Assembly: GCA_017936685.1 (NCBI GenBank)
Contig: JAGBFA010000004.1
Location: forward strand, 124,001-188,000
Origin: Alistipes sp.
GTDB taxonomy: Bacteria > Bacteroidota > Bacteroidia > Bacteroidales > Rikenellaceae
Length of the DNA: 64,000 nucleotides
Reading direction: 5' to 3'
Below the pieces are notes generated by a model that did not search any database, had not been told where the DNA came from, and saw only the letters and a program-made list of their open reading frames with translations. Made by a program: the position numbers and the translations under genes. This document shows, piece by piece, positions 45,533 to 54,854 of the stretch (position 1 is its first letter; each line of letters begins with the position of its first letter).

Positions 45533-47458
45533 ATGAGAAACTCTACCCTTTCGAGAATTTATGCGAAGATCCCGACAGCGGTTCGCAGAGCGGCAATGCT
45601 ATGTTGCACATGTCTGATGATCGCCGCAACAGGTTGCAGCGACGAATACGACGATTCGGCACTGCGACAGGATATCGAACAGATCAAGGACCGTGTGAAA
45701 AAACTGGAACAGCAGGTGACTCTGCTCAACACCGATTACAAGTCGATGAAGCAGATCGTCAACACGCTGGAAGGCCGCATAGGCATAGAGAGCGTCGAAC
45801 CCAACGGCGATGGCTACACGCTGCGCCTGTCGGACGGTTCGACCATCACCATCAACGACAATGCCTCGGCAGAGATTCCCGTAATCTGCGTCAAGGCCGA
45901 TGACAACGGCGTATATTACTGGGCACAGCGCACGGGCGATGAGATCGAGTGGCTGTTGGACGACAACGGAGAGAAACTTCCGGTAAGCGGCGTAACGCCC
46001 ACCATAGGTGTCGATGCCGAAGGCTACTGGACGGTAAGCTACGGCAACGGCGCGGCAGTGCGTCTGACCGATGCCGCAGGCAACCCCATATTGGCCGAGG
46101 GCGATTCGGCTCTGTTCAAGAGTGTGGAGAGCGATGACGACAACGTATATATCACCCTCAACGACGAGCAGGGCACCACACTCACCATAGCCAAGAGCAG
46201 CGCATTCTCGCTGACCATAACCGATGCTCCCGAAGTGGCCGAGTTCGAATACGGACAGACGCTGACATTCGCTATCGAGCAGAAGTCGGTTGAGAAGATC
46301 GTCATCACTAAACCTGACCACTGGCGTGCAGCCATCAGCGACAATACGCTCACAGTGACGGCCCCCACGGCCGAGCACGCCGCATGTGCCGAGTTGCAGG
46401 GCGAAGTGGCCATCATATTCTTCAACGCCGCCTCGCTGAGCAAGGTCACCTCGCTCAAAGTAAAGGTAGTGGAACCCAAAGAGCCTATGACCCCCAAGAT
46501 AACCGTTCCGAGCGACTTCTCGGGCGGATATGTTCAGCGTGCCGTCTACAACGACAAGAAGGTGGCCGAGATATGTCTGGAACTGGTACGCACGGCCGAC
46601 GGCTCGGTCGAGCAGCAGATGGTGGTGATCTACCCCATGTCGGGCGACAAGGCCGATCTGAGCAAGGGTATCGATACTGCCACGGGCGGCTCGGTGGTAT
46701 GGAACAGTGCGGATAACACCGTCACCTACACCGCAGGCAGCGCGACGGCACCCATCGAAACCTTCTACGTACTCGACGACGGCAGTCTGGCCACCGAGTG
46801 CGACAAGCCGAGCGAGGCCGCTACGGTCGAGCCCGACCTTCTGGTCGACATACGCGGCGAGGAGCGTCAGAGCTACCGTCAGGTCAAGATAGCCACCCAA
46901 TACTGGTTGGCGGATAACCTCCGTGCCGAGTATTTCGCCGACGGCACACCCATCTCAACCGACTGGACGAGCGAGACGGGCGCATACATCTACTTCGACG
47001 AGAACCCCACCGACTGGAAATCCGTGTACGGAACCATATACAGCGGTGCCGCCGTTCTGAGCCAGTCGGGTCTTGCTCCCGAGGGCTGGACGATACCGGC
47101 AGCCGACGATGTTACGGCACTCAAAACCTACATCGGTCCGACCGTTACGGGCACCAAACTCAAATCGACGATAGCATGGGTGAAGTACCCCGGCAGCAAT
47201 CTCTCGGGCTTCGACGCCCTGCCCGGCGGCTACTACGTACCCTCGAATTCGGTCGATCAGTTCGGCAACGGCACGCCCGACACCTATTTCTGGACGGCGA
47301 CGGAATTGTACGACTCGCTGACAAGATCCAACTCGATAGTATATTTCCGTCTGTACGATCTCAACACGCGTCTGACGTTCGATCCCAATCCTTCGTCGTT
47401 CGCAGCCACGATGCACGCCAAGACGTTCGGACACTATGTGCGCTGTCTGAGAAAGTAA
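45533..47458 (+). CDS. DUF4988/FISUMP-domain surface lipoprotein, 641 aa
   Basis: A long signal ends in a lipobox (IAATGC, Cys near residue 35). Next comes a coiled coil (about 38-75, ALRQDIEQIKDRVKKLEQQV) and repeated beta modules with DGSTITIND-type strands, as in DUF4988 lipoproteins. The last 190 residues form a FISUMP (Fibrobacter major paralogous) domain: VKIATQYWLADNLRAEYF, GTIYSGAAVL and GYYVPSN. Lipoproteins of this kind are displayed on Bacteroidetes surfaces and may bind glycans or host molecules. The start gives a long but usual N-region. A terminator follows at 47482-47512. Confidence 0.85.
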   Translation: MRNSTLSRIYAKIPTAVRRAAMLCCTCLMIAATGCSDEYDDSALRQDIEQIKDRVKKLEQQVTLLNTDYKSMKQIVNTLEGRIGIESVEPNGDGYTLRLSDGSTITINDNASAEIPVICVKADDNGVYYWAQRTGDEIEWLLDDNGEKLPVSGVTPTIGVDAEGYWTVSYGNGAAVRLTDAAGNPILAEGDSALFKSVESDDDNVYITLNDEQGTTLTIAKSSAFSLTITDAPEVAEFEYGQTLTFAIEQKSVEKIVITKPDHWRAAISDNTLTVTAPTAEHAACAELQGEVAIIFFNAASLSKVTSLKVKVVEPKEPMTPKITVPSDFSGGYVQRAVYNDKKVAEICLELVRTADGSVEQQMVVIYPMSGDKADLSKGIDTATGGSVVWNSADNTVTYTAGSATAPIETFYVLDDGSLATECDKPSEAATVEPDLLVDIRGEERQSYRQVKIATQYWLADNLRAEYFADGTPISTDWTSETGAYIYFDENPTDWKSVYGTIYSGAAVLSQSGLAPEGWTIPAADDVTALKTYIGPTVTGTKLKSTIAWVKYPGSNLSGFDALPGGYYVPSNSVDQFGNGTPDTYFWTATELYDSLTRSNSIVYFRLYDLNTRLTFDPNPSSFAATMHAKTFGHYVRCLRK

Positions 47459-47481
47459 ACCACGCATAACCCGATACTCTA

Positions 47482-47520
47482 TACGCCGGTCTCCGTGATG
47501 AGCACCGGCGTATGTTTTTT
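47482..47520 (+). terminator. Terminator after the lipoprotein gene
   Basis: TACGCCGGT and ACCGGCGTA arms with a 13-base loop, then TTTTTT. Confidence 0.8.
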
Positions 47521-47581
47521 GTACAGGATATATGTAATTCCGAAATTTTCCGTAACTTCGCACATATAATATTAACACATC

Positions 47582-48634
47582 ATGAACGAACAGTTAGAGA
47601 TAATCCTAAGACGCATCATGCACCCCGAAACGGGCGAGAACATCGTCGACAGCGGATTCGTCGAGCGTGCCGAGCAGGGTGCCGACGGCGATATCGCCGT
47701 CACGTTGCGCTTTGCCAAGGCGCGCGACCCGTTCGCCGCCAAGATCCGTTCGCAGGTGGAAGCGGCCATGGCCGAGGCCTTCCCCGAAGCTAAAACGATG
47801 GTCATCGTAAAGGAGGCGGCACCCAAGCCCCGCCGGCGCGAGCAGCCCACCACCACCTCCGACATAGGCCGCATAATAGCTATCGCCTCGGGCAAGGGCG
47901 GCGTAGGCAAGTCGACCGTCACGGCCAATCTGGCCATAGCATTGAGAAACATGGGTTACAACGTGGGCATACTCGATGCCGACATCTACGGACCCTCGCA
48001 GCCCAAGATGTTCGGCGTGGAGGATTACACGCCCGAGGCCGAGAAGATCGACGGCAACGAATACATAGTGCCGGCACAGGTCATGGGCATCGAGCTTATG
48101 TCGATCGGATTCTTCATTCGCCCCACCGACGCGCTGATGTGGCGCGGCGCAATGGCCGTCAATGCCCTGCACCAGCTCATACACCAGACGCGCTGGGGCA
48201 AACTCGACTACCTGCTCGTCGATCTGCCGCCGGGAACGGGCGACATACATCTGTCGATCATATCCGAAGTCAAGCTCTCGGGAGCGGTCATCGTCTCCAC
48301 GCCCCAGCAGGTGGCCGTGGCCGACGTGGTGCGCGGCGTGGAGATGTTCCGCCACCCGCAGGTCAACGTACCTGTGTTGGGCGTAGTCGAGAACATGTCG
48401 TGGTTCACGCCTGAGGAGCTGCCCGACAACCGTTATTATATCTTCGGCCGCGGCGGCGCAGCGCAATATGCAGCCCAAGCCGGTATCGACCTGATAGGTC
48501 AGATACCTATCATACAGTCGATTATGGAGGGCAGCGACAACGGACGTCCGGCCGCCGGCATCGATCCCCGTGTCGAAGAGCACTACGCCCTGACGGCGCA
48601 GCGCGTTGTTGAAAAGTCCGAAAACGAGTGTTGA
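47582..48634 (+). CDS. Mrp/NBP35-family P-loop ATPase (Fe-S cluster carrier)
   Basis: Residues 1-80 form a DUF59/MIP18-type domain, then a Ser/Thr linker leads to the ATPase: [18 protein letters not shown] (Walker A), [25 protein letters not shown] and [14 protein letters not shown]. These are Mrp (ApbC) signatures. The usual CxxC pair after ENMS is absent ([15 protein letters not shown]), so cluster binding must differ or rely on other residues; this is common in Bacteroidetes as far as I recall. 350 residues. Downstream lies the oriC-like gap. Confidence 0.93.
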   Translation: MNEQLEIILRRIMHPETGENIVDSGFVERAEQGADGDIAVTLRFAKARDPFAAKIRSQVEAAMAEAFPEAKTMVIVKEAAPKPRRREQPTTTSDIGRIIAIASGKGGVGKSTVTANLAIALRNMGYNVGILDADIYGPSQPKMFGVEDYTPEAEKIDGNEYIVPAQVMGIELMSIGFFIRPTDALMWRGAMAVNALHQLIHQTRWGKLDYLLVDLPPGTGDIHLSIISEVKLSGAVIVSTPQQVAVADVVRGVEMFRHPQVNVPVLGVVENMSWFTPEELPDNRYYIFGRGGAAQYAAQAGIDLIGQIPIIQSIMEGSDNGRPAAGIDPRVEEHYALTAQRVVEKSENEC

Positions 48635-49015
48635 TATCCTCGGCAAAAACGGTCGATAACTTTTCACTCTTTTTGCTTGCATTTAAAAAGCGGTCGCAGT
48701 ATATGCGGCCGCTTTTATTATCCAAATTATTTTGCGTTTTTCTGCTCCGCTACTTAATAACCGAAAACACCCGCCCGATGTTGATAAAAACACAATGTGG
48801 ATATGTCGACAACAGATTTCAACAAATGTTTACAATTTTTATAAAAATATAATTATCAAAATTTTATAATAAAAAAGAAATAAATAAAAGAAAAATCTGT
48901 GTCGATAACTTTTCCTCTTGCCGACTTATCGACATTATCGACAGGCATTATATTTATTATTCTTTTTTTATTTATAAAAGTAATTAAGAAAAAATAAAAA
49001 ACAGATGTCGAAAAC
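48630..49015. other. Candidate replication origin or DnaA-binding region
   Basis: DnaA-box-like 9-mers (TTATCnACA and reverse complement): TGTTGATAT 48630, GGTCGATAA 48651, TGTTGATAA 48779, TGTGGATAT 48796, TGTCGATAA 48900, and TTATCGACA at 48926 and 48935 in direct tandem; TGTCGAAAA at 49006 is one base off. Two A/T-only stretches (about 48831-48895 and 48945-49000) could unwind. Function is inferred; flanking genes on both sides point toward it, which is not typical of an origin. Confidence 0.55.
48686..48716 (+). terminator. Terminator after the Mrp gene
   Basis: AAAAGCGGTCGCA and TGCGGCCGCTTTT arms pair with one mismatch around GTATA, then T-rich DNA. Confidence 0.75.
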
Positions 49016-49250
49016 TCTTTTGCCTGTTTGCCGGCTAACAGCGGTGCTGACCGTATCCGCCTTAATTTTTTTAGACAGGCAATCGCTTCGGAATATTTTT
49101 GAGGGCTTCATCTTCGAATAGTACCGGCCTGTTTAGTCGGATTATTCCTTATTGCATCGAAACAGCCTGTTTCGGCAACTCCTCCGTCCGCAACCTATAA
49201 TCTTCCGCACCGCCTGCGATCGCTGCCGAAAAACACGTCTATGCGACGAA

Positions 49251-49997
49251 TCAATCGATATCTTCGGCCAGACGGAGACCGAGGCTCGGATCGCGCGTAT
49301 CGGACGCGGCATGATTGCGATTGGCGATGCGCACGTGACGAGGCTGAGAGTACCAGCCGCCGCCGCGAAAGACGCGTTCGTCAGAGAATGTATCGTTTGG
49401 TGCTGTCTCGGCTGCTGTCGAATGGTGGGTATATGCCATCGGGTCGTATGTGTCGCTGCACCATTCGTTTACATTGCCCGACATGTCGTATATGCCCAGT
49501 GCGTTGGGCTGCTTGCTGCCGCAGGCATGGGTGCAGCTGTCGGAGTTTGCGGCATACCACGCCACCGATCCTGCCTCGTCCGATCCGGCATATCTGTACG
49601 TGCTGCCGAGCCGGCCTCCGCGGGCGGCATACTCCCACTCGGCTTCCGTCGGCAGGCGGTAGCGGTGTCCGGTCTTGCGATTGAGCTTGTCGATGAATAT
49701 CTCGGCCTGCTGCCACGATACGCACTCCACGGGCAGGTCGTCGCCTTTGAAAAACGACGGATTGCTGCCTGTGACGGCTCTCCATTGCCGCTGCGTCACT
49801 TCGTATCGTCCGATGCGGAAGGCTGCGATACCGACTTCGTGCAATCCTCTTTCGTCGCTGTCGGCATCGCAGTCGCTGCTACCCATGACTATTGTTCCGG
49901 CTTCGATGTCGACCATCTCTATTTCGGGATATTGCTGCCGGCATGACCAGACCGCAAAAGAGGCGGTAATCAGTGCCGCTATTAATTTTTTTCTCAT
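49251..49997 (-). CDS. SUMF1/FGE-type lipoprotein, 248 aa
   Basis: Signal with lipobox (FAVWSC, Cys near residue 19), then a formylglycine-generating-enzyme-like (PF03781) fold: MVDIEAGTIVMGSS, RIGRYEVTQRQW, PVECVSWQQAEIF, RLPTEAEWEYAARGG, GNVNEWCSD and RVFRGGGWYS. Real FGE oxidises a Cys in sulfatases, but most bacterial surface members only share the fold. The active FGE Cys pair cannot be assigned here. Role unknown, perhaps substrate binding or a surface scaffold. Confidence 0.88.
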   Translation of the reverse strand: MRKKLIAALITASFAVWSCRQQYPEIEMVDIEAGTIVMGSSDCDADSDERGLHEVGIAAFRIGRYEVTQRQWRAVTGSNPSFFKGDDLPVECVSWQQAEIFIDKLNRKTGHRYRLPTEAEWEYAARGGRLGSTYRYAGSDEAGSVAWYAANSDSCTHACGSKQPNALGIYDMSGNVNEWCSDTYDPMAYTHHSTAAETAPNDTFSDERVFRGGGWYSQPRHVRIANRNHAASDTRDPSLGLRLAEDID

Positions 49998-50056
49998 CGT
50001 CGCATATATATTTAGGGGTGGCAGGCATGTGCCTTGCCACCCCGATGTTCAGAGTG

Positions 50057-50212
50057 TCAGTTGTTGATGTAGTATCCGGCTACTCGTCCAATGCCGTGTC
50101 CGAGGGCTTCGGCCTCGTCATTGCTGAGCGAATTGATGCCTGCGCATGAAACGGCAGTTACGGCTGCGAATATTGCGGCCGATATGATCAGATAAAATTT
50201 TCTCTTCTTCAT
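50057..50212 (-). CDS. Small lipoprotein-like peptide, 51 aa
   Basis: ATG at 50210-50212, TGA at 50057-50059. The first 23 residues form a lipoprotein signal (KKRKFYLIISAAIFAAVTA, then VSC). The mature part is only 28 residues: AGINSLSNDEAEALGHGIGR followed by VAGYYINN. A clean signal and lipobox argue that it is a real gene though short. It lies 60 bases after (upstream of) the SUMF1 gene on the same strand. No family is recognised. The small Gly-rich mature part could be a peptide, toxin or structural lipoprotein. Confidence 0.65.
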   Translation of the reverse strand: MKKRKFYLIISAAIFAAVTAVSCAGINSLSNDEAEALGHGIGRVAGYYINN

Positions 50213-50254
50213 AGTTCGATTTGATTTTTGATTAAAGATTGAAATATATAGCTT

Positions 50255-50587
50255 TTATCGATAACTGAGTTCAAAATAAACTCCGCTGAAATCGATGGCC
50301 ATTTTGCCCTGTTGCGGCCAAATAAACGTTCCTCGTTCGGGTCTTCCATTGATGTAGAAAGTAATGGTGTTCGTATTTCCGGGACGAGCTTCGCCTTCAA
50401 TGTCGTAGTTTCCGCTCCATGAACCTTCGCCCTCCATTCGCATTGAGAATGTGCCGTTCGATCTAAGTTCTATACGTCCTACCGTTACACCGTTTTCTTT
50501 ATACGAGAATCCTCCGTTAATGTGTGCTGCCCATACGCTAAGGCCGAAACCTATTGCCGCGAGCAGTGTCAGAAAAATCTTTTTCAT
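50255..50587 (-). CDS. Secreted protein of unknown function, 110 aa
   Basis: Signal peptide about residues 1-20 (LTLLAAIGFGLSVWA). The mature part has regular beta strands (GGFSYKENGVTVGRIELRS, GSWSGNYDIEGEARPGN) and resembles small lipocalin-like or DUF4488-type proteins, but I cannot assign a family. It belongs to a run of four small secreted proteins on the minus strand. Confidence 0.7.
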   Translation of the reverse strand: MKKIFLTLLAAIGFGLSVWAAHINGGFSYKENGVTVGRIELRSNGTFSMRMEGEGSWSGNYDIEGEARPGNTNTITFYINGRPERGTFIWPQQGKMAIDFSGVYFELSYR

Positions 50588-50614
50588 AATTTAATTTTTT
50601 TTTGAATTGATGAT

Positions 50615-50950
50615 TTAGTCGCATTTTTGTCCCGAGAGCGATTTGACATACACGTTGTTTGCGTTTACCGCTCCGTTGAAACTTATCTGCTGGGTCTGTT
50701 CGCTGTTGGCGTAAACGAGCTTGGAGCCGGGAATAGTTTTATAGCCGCATGACACCTCGTAGCGGACGTTTACGTTGCGGTCGGTATCGTTCGAGAATGA
50801 CAGTATGCATGTGCCTTTCTGCTCGTCGGTGACATTGACGCTCACTTCGACGCTGCCGTCCGTTCCCGACACCTTGCATGTTTTGGTGCCGTCGGCGTAT
50901 GCTGCCGCAGAAAACGCTACGGCGCATATAAGGAAAAATAATCTCTTCAT
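50615..50950 (-). CDS. Secreted protein of unknown function, 111 aa
   Basis: Signal peptide about residues 1-20 (FFLICAVAFSAAAYA). The mature domain is beta-rich, with CKVSGTDGSVEVSVNVTD and four Cys residues that could form disulfides (CKV, CIL, SCGYK and QKCD at the end). No family is recognised. The start at 50950 is preferred to 50956. It lies 27 bases before the next gene and was probably cotranscribed with it. Confidence 0.7.
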   Translation of the reverse strand: MKRLFFLICAVAFSAAAYADGTKTCKVSGTDGSVEVSVNVTDEQKGTCILSFSNDTDRNVNVRYEVSCGYKTIPGSKLVYANSEQTQQISFNGAVNANNVYVKSLSGQKCD

Positions 50951-51045
50951 TTGCAAGATTGTGTTTAATGTTTAACGTTTAGGATTGTCCGTCGAAGGGG
51001 TTGGCATACGCACATAAAAAAAGCGCGGACAAAACTTTTCTATCT

Positions 51046-51162
51046 GCTGTTGAGGTCTTCGACTACCTGTGGCACAAATATCAAAGTGAAGCCCACGCCA
51101 TGGAGCGTGAGCATCAACTTCACTTCTTTTGCCACATTTGAAATTGTCGAAGTTTCAACAGC
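51046..51162. repeat. 117-bp imperfect inverted repeat in the gap before tamL
   Basis: Outer arms GCTGTTGA and TTCAACAGC, inner pieces TCTTCGAC/GTCGAAG, TGTGGCA/TGCCACA and AGTGAAG/CTTCACTT fold into one long interrupted hairpin. 50951-51045 and 51163-51335 hold nothing else I recognise. Confidence 0.7.
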
Positions 51163-51335
51163 AAGAAATAAAGCTAACGCTTTTTCCGAATATGTCTTAA
51201 AATGTGCGTATCGATTACGCTAATTCTTCATAGGCAATATGTTTGTCGTTAAGAAACGTTACAAATATATGTAAAAAACAGATTATATGCAAGACAACGG
51301 TGCTGGATTGGAGCTGCCGCGTTCGGCCGGCCGTA

Positions 51336-53738
51336 TCAGAACGGATATCCCACGCCGAAGTTGAGGGCCATGTTGGACCATTTCAGATTGTGGATCCAGC
51401 GTTCGCCCTCGGGGCGGTTGGGGTTGTGGAGCTGCAAGCCCAGATCCAATCGCAGCACGACGAACTTCACGTCGAGCCTTAGACCCACGCCAGTGTTGAA
51501 TCCCAACTGTTTGTAGAAGCGGTTGAAGTGGAACACCTGATCCTCGGTTATCTCGCTGTTGTAGCGCATGTACCACACGTTGCCCAGATCGAGGAACGTC
51601 GCTCCCTGGAATATGCCCCATATCGGGAACCGGAATTCGAGGTTGGCCTCCAACCTTATGTCGCCCACCTGGGTGGGGAATATCGAGTTCTTTATCTCGC
51701 TCTCGGGGACGTTACCCGGGCCGAGCGTGCGCGGTGTCCAGCCGCGCATGGAGTTGGCACCGCCGCAGTAGAACATGCGGTCGAAGGGTATGGTCATATC
51801 CTTCGAGTTGCCGTAGGCGTAGCCCACGCCGGCGAAGAGACGTCCGGCTATCGACAGGTTTTTGCCGAGTATGATGTTGTGGCTCAGATTGATGTCGCCG
51901 CGCACATACTGCGCGTAGCGTATGCCGAGAATATTGTAGTAGTTCTCGCCTGCGGCAGGCCGCGAGAAGAGGTGTTCCAGACCGTCGATCAGATTGCCGA
52001 CGGTCTCGATGTTGAGACGCAGCATGGTGGCGTTGCGGCCGATGTTGTTGCGCTGGTTGTTGTAGACGTATGAGAACGACAGTCCTGCGCTGAGCTGCGA
52101 GACGTAGGTGTTTTTGAGATACTTGTTGTGGATCTGTTTGAGAAAGTCCGCGTCGACATTGTGCACGTCGATCCAGTTGATGTCGATCGGGCGCAGGGCG
52201 AACGACGAATAGTCGCCCTTCTGCCACGAGTAGGACCATCTTATGCTCGACAGGTTGCGCCGGTAATAGGGGCGGTTCTGGTAGTCGAACGATAGTTCGA
52301 GACGTGTGCGCGGCTGAATGATCTTCTCGTTGGGGGCTATGTGGAACGGCAGCAGGAAGCGCGGGAACGAGAGTCCCGTGGTTATGCCCACCTCCTGCGC
52401 GCTTCGTTTCTTTGCGTCGGCCGCCTTCATGTATTCGTAACCCACCCTCACGGCGGCATCGAACGACTCGGCACCGCGGAATATGTTGCGGTTGGAGTAA
52501 CCCACCGTCGCGCTCAGTCCGTAGAAGCTCGATGTCATGCTGGCCTCCAATTCCAACTTGACGCTCTGTTTGAGAGCCGGCGTAGCGTAGATGTTGCAGC
52601 GTAGGTAGCCCTCGCGCGTGTCGACCATCTTGTCGGAGGTGCTGCCCGACGTATTGTCGAGGTACGATACGTAGGTGGTCTGTGCCGTGGTGTCGCGCAG
52701 CTCCTCGAATGTTATCTTGGCACTGCGGAAGAATCCGAGCGACATCAGCTCGTTGTATGTCTTGGTGACGAGCGAAGCGTCGTAGATGTAGTTGGGATAT
52801 ATGGGTATGGTGCGGCGCAGCACCGAGTTGCGCAGCCGCGGACTGCGGTCGGGATCCTTGATTATGTCAAGGCCGTAGTAGTATGTCGTGTCGATTGCCT
52901 CGTGTCCCCTAGTGCGGTTGCGTGCCATGGGGTCGTATGTGGGATAGACGTTGATCTCGCTGATGCGGAATACGGCGTTGTTCTCCCACTGGGCTACGCC
53001 GCGCTCGTTGTAGCCCGTCAGAGTGGGCTGCACCACTATCTTCACCGAGGCCGTGTTGTTGCCCGCGAGCGTGTCGACCGAGTAGTAGATGTTGTTGACC
53101 GTGAAGTTGTAATAGCCGCGGTTATTGAGGTATGCGGCCATGCGCTCGCGCTCGGCATCGAGTCGCGCTATGTCCAATACGTCGCCCGGCCGCACGAGCG
53201 TTTGTGCCGTGTCGGCCAGCAGCACGGGACGCAGGGCGTTGTCGCGGAAGTCGTAGGCAACGGAGTCGATGCGCATCGGTTCGCCCTGACGTATGGTGTA
53301 GGTGACGGCGGCACGGCGGCGCGGCAGCGTGTCGATGCGGCATGTCACCTCTGAGGAGAAGTATCCGCGCGTGTCGAGATATGTACGCAGGTTGCGCACC
53401 GATTTCATCGTCTGATCCATGTCGAGCAGCACCGGCTCTTCGCCTATCTTGCGCTTGAAGTTGTTCCACCAGTTGTCCTTGTCGGGATTGGCCGAGTTGT
53501 AGACCCATACGTAGAAGTTCAGCCCGAGTATGCGCTTGTTGGGCGACTGGCGCACGTAGCTCTCCAAGCCGTCTTCGTCGACGGTGATGCGTTCGTGGCG
53601 CGGTGCGGACTTGTCCTCCTCGATCTTGACCTTCGTCAGCAGATACTCGCCCTCGGGAATCTTGCTCGTGACGTTGCAGGCCACGGCCGCCAGAAGCGTC
53701 GTGGCCGACAATAACAGATGCCGGAGGGTGATTTTCAT
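51336..53738 (-). CDS. tamL: TamL-like outer-membrane assembly lipoprotein (BamA superfamily), 800 aa
   Basis: The N-terminus is a lipoprotein signal (LLSATTLLAAVAC), then three POTRA-like modules (about residues 25-330; GEYLLTKVKIEED, TIRQGEPMRIDSV, RYYNFTV-like) and a 16-strand barrel to the end. FRIWGIFQGATFLDLGNVW and MRGWTPRTLGPG are typical of the Omp85 barrel (the latter is the conserved L6 loop region). A lipidated Omp85 fits TamL of Bacteroidetes, which works with TamB in outer-membrane protein or phospholipid transport. dapF lies next, 15 bases upstream. Confidence 0.88.
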   Translation of the reverse strand: MKITLRHLLLSATTLLAAVACNVTSKIPEGEYLLTKVKIEEDKSAPRHERITVDEDGLESYVRQSPNKRILGLNFYVWVYNSANPDKDNWWNNFKRKIGEEPVLLDMDQTMKSVRNLRTYLDTRGYFSSEVTCRIDTLPRRRAAVTYTIRQGEPMRIDSVAYDFRDNALRPVLLADTAQTLVRPGDVLDIARLDAERERMAAYLNNRGYYNFTVNNIYYSVDTLAGNNTASVKIVVQPTLTGYNERGVAQWENNAVFRISEINVYPTYDPMARNRTRGHEAIDTTYYYGLDIIKDPDRSPRLRNSVLRRTIPIYPNYIYDASLVTKTYNELMSLGFFRSAKITFEELRDTTAQTTYVSYLDNTSGSTSDKMVDTREGYLRCNIYATPALKQSVKLELEASMTSSFYGLSATVGYSNRNIFRGAESFDAAVRVGYEYMKAADAKKRSAQEVGITTGLSFPRFLLPFHIAPNEKIIQPRTRLELSFDYQNRPYYRRNLSSIRWSYSWQKGDYSSFALRPIDINWIDVHNVDADFLKQIHNKYLKNTYVSQLSAGLSFSYVYNNQRNNIGRNATMLRLNIETVGNLIDGLEHLFSRPAAGENYYNILGIRYAQYVRGDINLSHNIILGKNLSIAGRLFAGVGYAYGNSKDMTIPFDRMFYCGGANSMRGWTPRTLGPGNVPESEIKNSIFPTQVGDIRLEANLEFRFPIWGIFQGATFLDLGNVWYMRYNSEITEDQVFHFNRFYKQLGFNTGVGLRLDVKFVVLRLDLGLQLHNPNRPEGERWIHNLKWSNMALNFGVGYPF

Positions 53739-53753
53739 GATTCGTATGACTCT

Positions 53754-54704
53754 TTACGACTGTTGCTTTATGCTCTCGACGAACCGCTGCCAATGCAGCT
53801 GCTCGCCGGTGGTTTCCGTTTTGACGTATTCGACGGCGCGGCCGTCGAAGCGCAGCGTGCCCCGCCACTCGAATGTGGCGTTGCCGGTGAGTGTGGTCAC
53901 GATGCCGTCGTCGCGTCGGCTGACGTTGCACAGCACCTTCCCGCCGCGATTCATCACCTCGATGTCGCTGCCGGTGGGTACGCGTCCCGCTATGGCTGCC
54001 GCCGTGGCTGCCGATGTCATGGCCGTGCCGCACGAGAGCGTGATGCCTGCGCCGCGCTCGTAGGTAGCCACGAACAGCCTCTCGGGCGAGCGACGCTCAT
54101 AAAGTGAGAGGTTGACACCCTCGGGGAGTATATCCCGCAGATGGTTTGCCCTTCGGCCGAGCCGCTCCAACTCTTCAAGATCGATCCTTTGGACCTCGGC
54201 CACTATGTGGGGATTGCCCGTATCGAGTGCCGTGAATAGCAGATCGTTCGCGAGTGCGTCGATCTTGCGGCCGATGAATCTCTCGGCCGATTCCGGCATG
54301 GCGAAACAGCGGCTCTTGGTGCGCACCTCGATATCCACGCCGAATGTCTCCACACCATCGGCTATGGGCTTGCGGTGCGTTATGCGGTAGTCGCGTCCGC
54401 CTGAGGTCATGACCAACTCGTCGCACCCGACATACCCTGCCGCCAAGCGTGCCGTACAGCGTATGCCGTTGCCGCACATGCCCGCCTCCGAGCCGTCGGG
54501 ATTGAACATGCGCATGCCGTAGCGTCGGCCGTCGAATGTCAGCAGCAGCACACCGTCGCTGCCGATGCCCTGCGAGCGGTCGCACGCCGCGCGCGACAGA
54601 GCCGCGAGATCCGTGCCCGCCGTTGCCTGTGGTTGTGCGACGGTGTCGATCAATATGAAATCGTTGCCCGAGCCGTGGCACTTTATGAATTGCAACTCGA
54701 TCAT
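53754..54704 (-). CDS. dapF: Diaminopimelate epimerase
   Basis: A 316-residue enzyme with the two active-site Cys segments EAGMCGNGIRCTARLAAGYVG and GITLSCGTAMTSAA. FIKCHGSGNDFILID is the family N-terminus. It converts LL-DAP to meso-DAP for lysine and peptidoglycan. The start at 54704 gives MIELQFIKCHG; a longer upstream frame is spurious. It is about 30 residues longer than usual at the C-terminus (after FDGRAVEYVKTE). A TAATTTTG -7 box lies about 25 bases upstream. Cotranscription with tamL is likely. Confidence 0.95.
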   Translation of the reverse strand: MIELQFIKCHGSGNDFILIDTVAQPQATAGTDLAALSRAACDRSQGIGSDGVLLLTFDGRRYGMRMFNPDGSEAGMCGNGIRCTARLAAGYVGCDELVMTSGGRDYRITHRKPIADGVETFGVDIEVRTKSRCFAMPESAERFIGRKIDALANDLLFTALDTGNPHIVAEVQRIDLEELERLGRRANHLRDILPEGVNLSLYERRSPERLFVATYERGAGITLSCGTAMTSAATAAAIAGRVPTGSDIEVMNRGGKVLCNVSRRDDGIVTTLTGNATFEWRGTLRFDGRAVEYVKTETTGEQLHWQRFVESIKQQS

Positions 54705-54854
54705 CTGTCTGTTGAGAGTATATTCGGCCAAAATTACTAAAAAAAGATCGATTAGCAAATATATTGCCTTATGATCGGATATTTTTTCGGTTCGAGCAGG
54801 GGTATGTCGCAAATTTTGGCTAATATTGCATTGCAAAGTGTAAGATATATCGAT

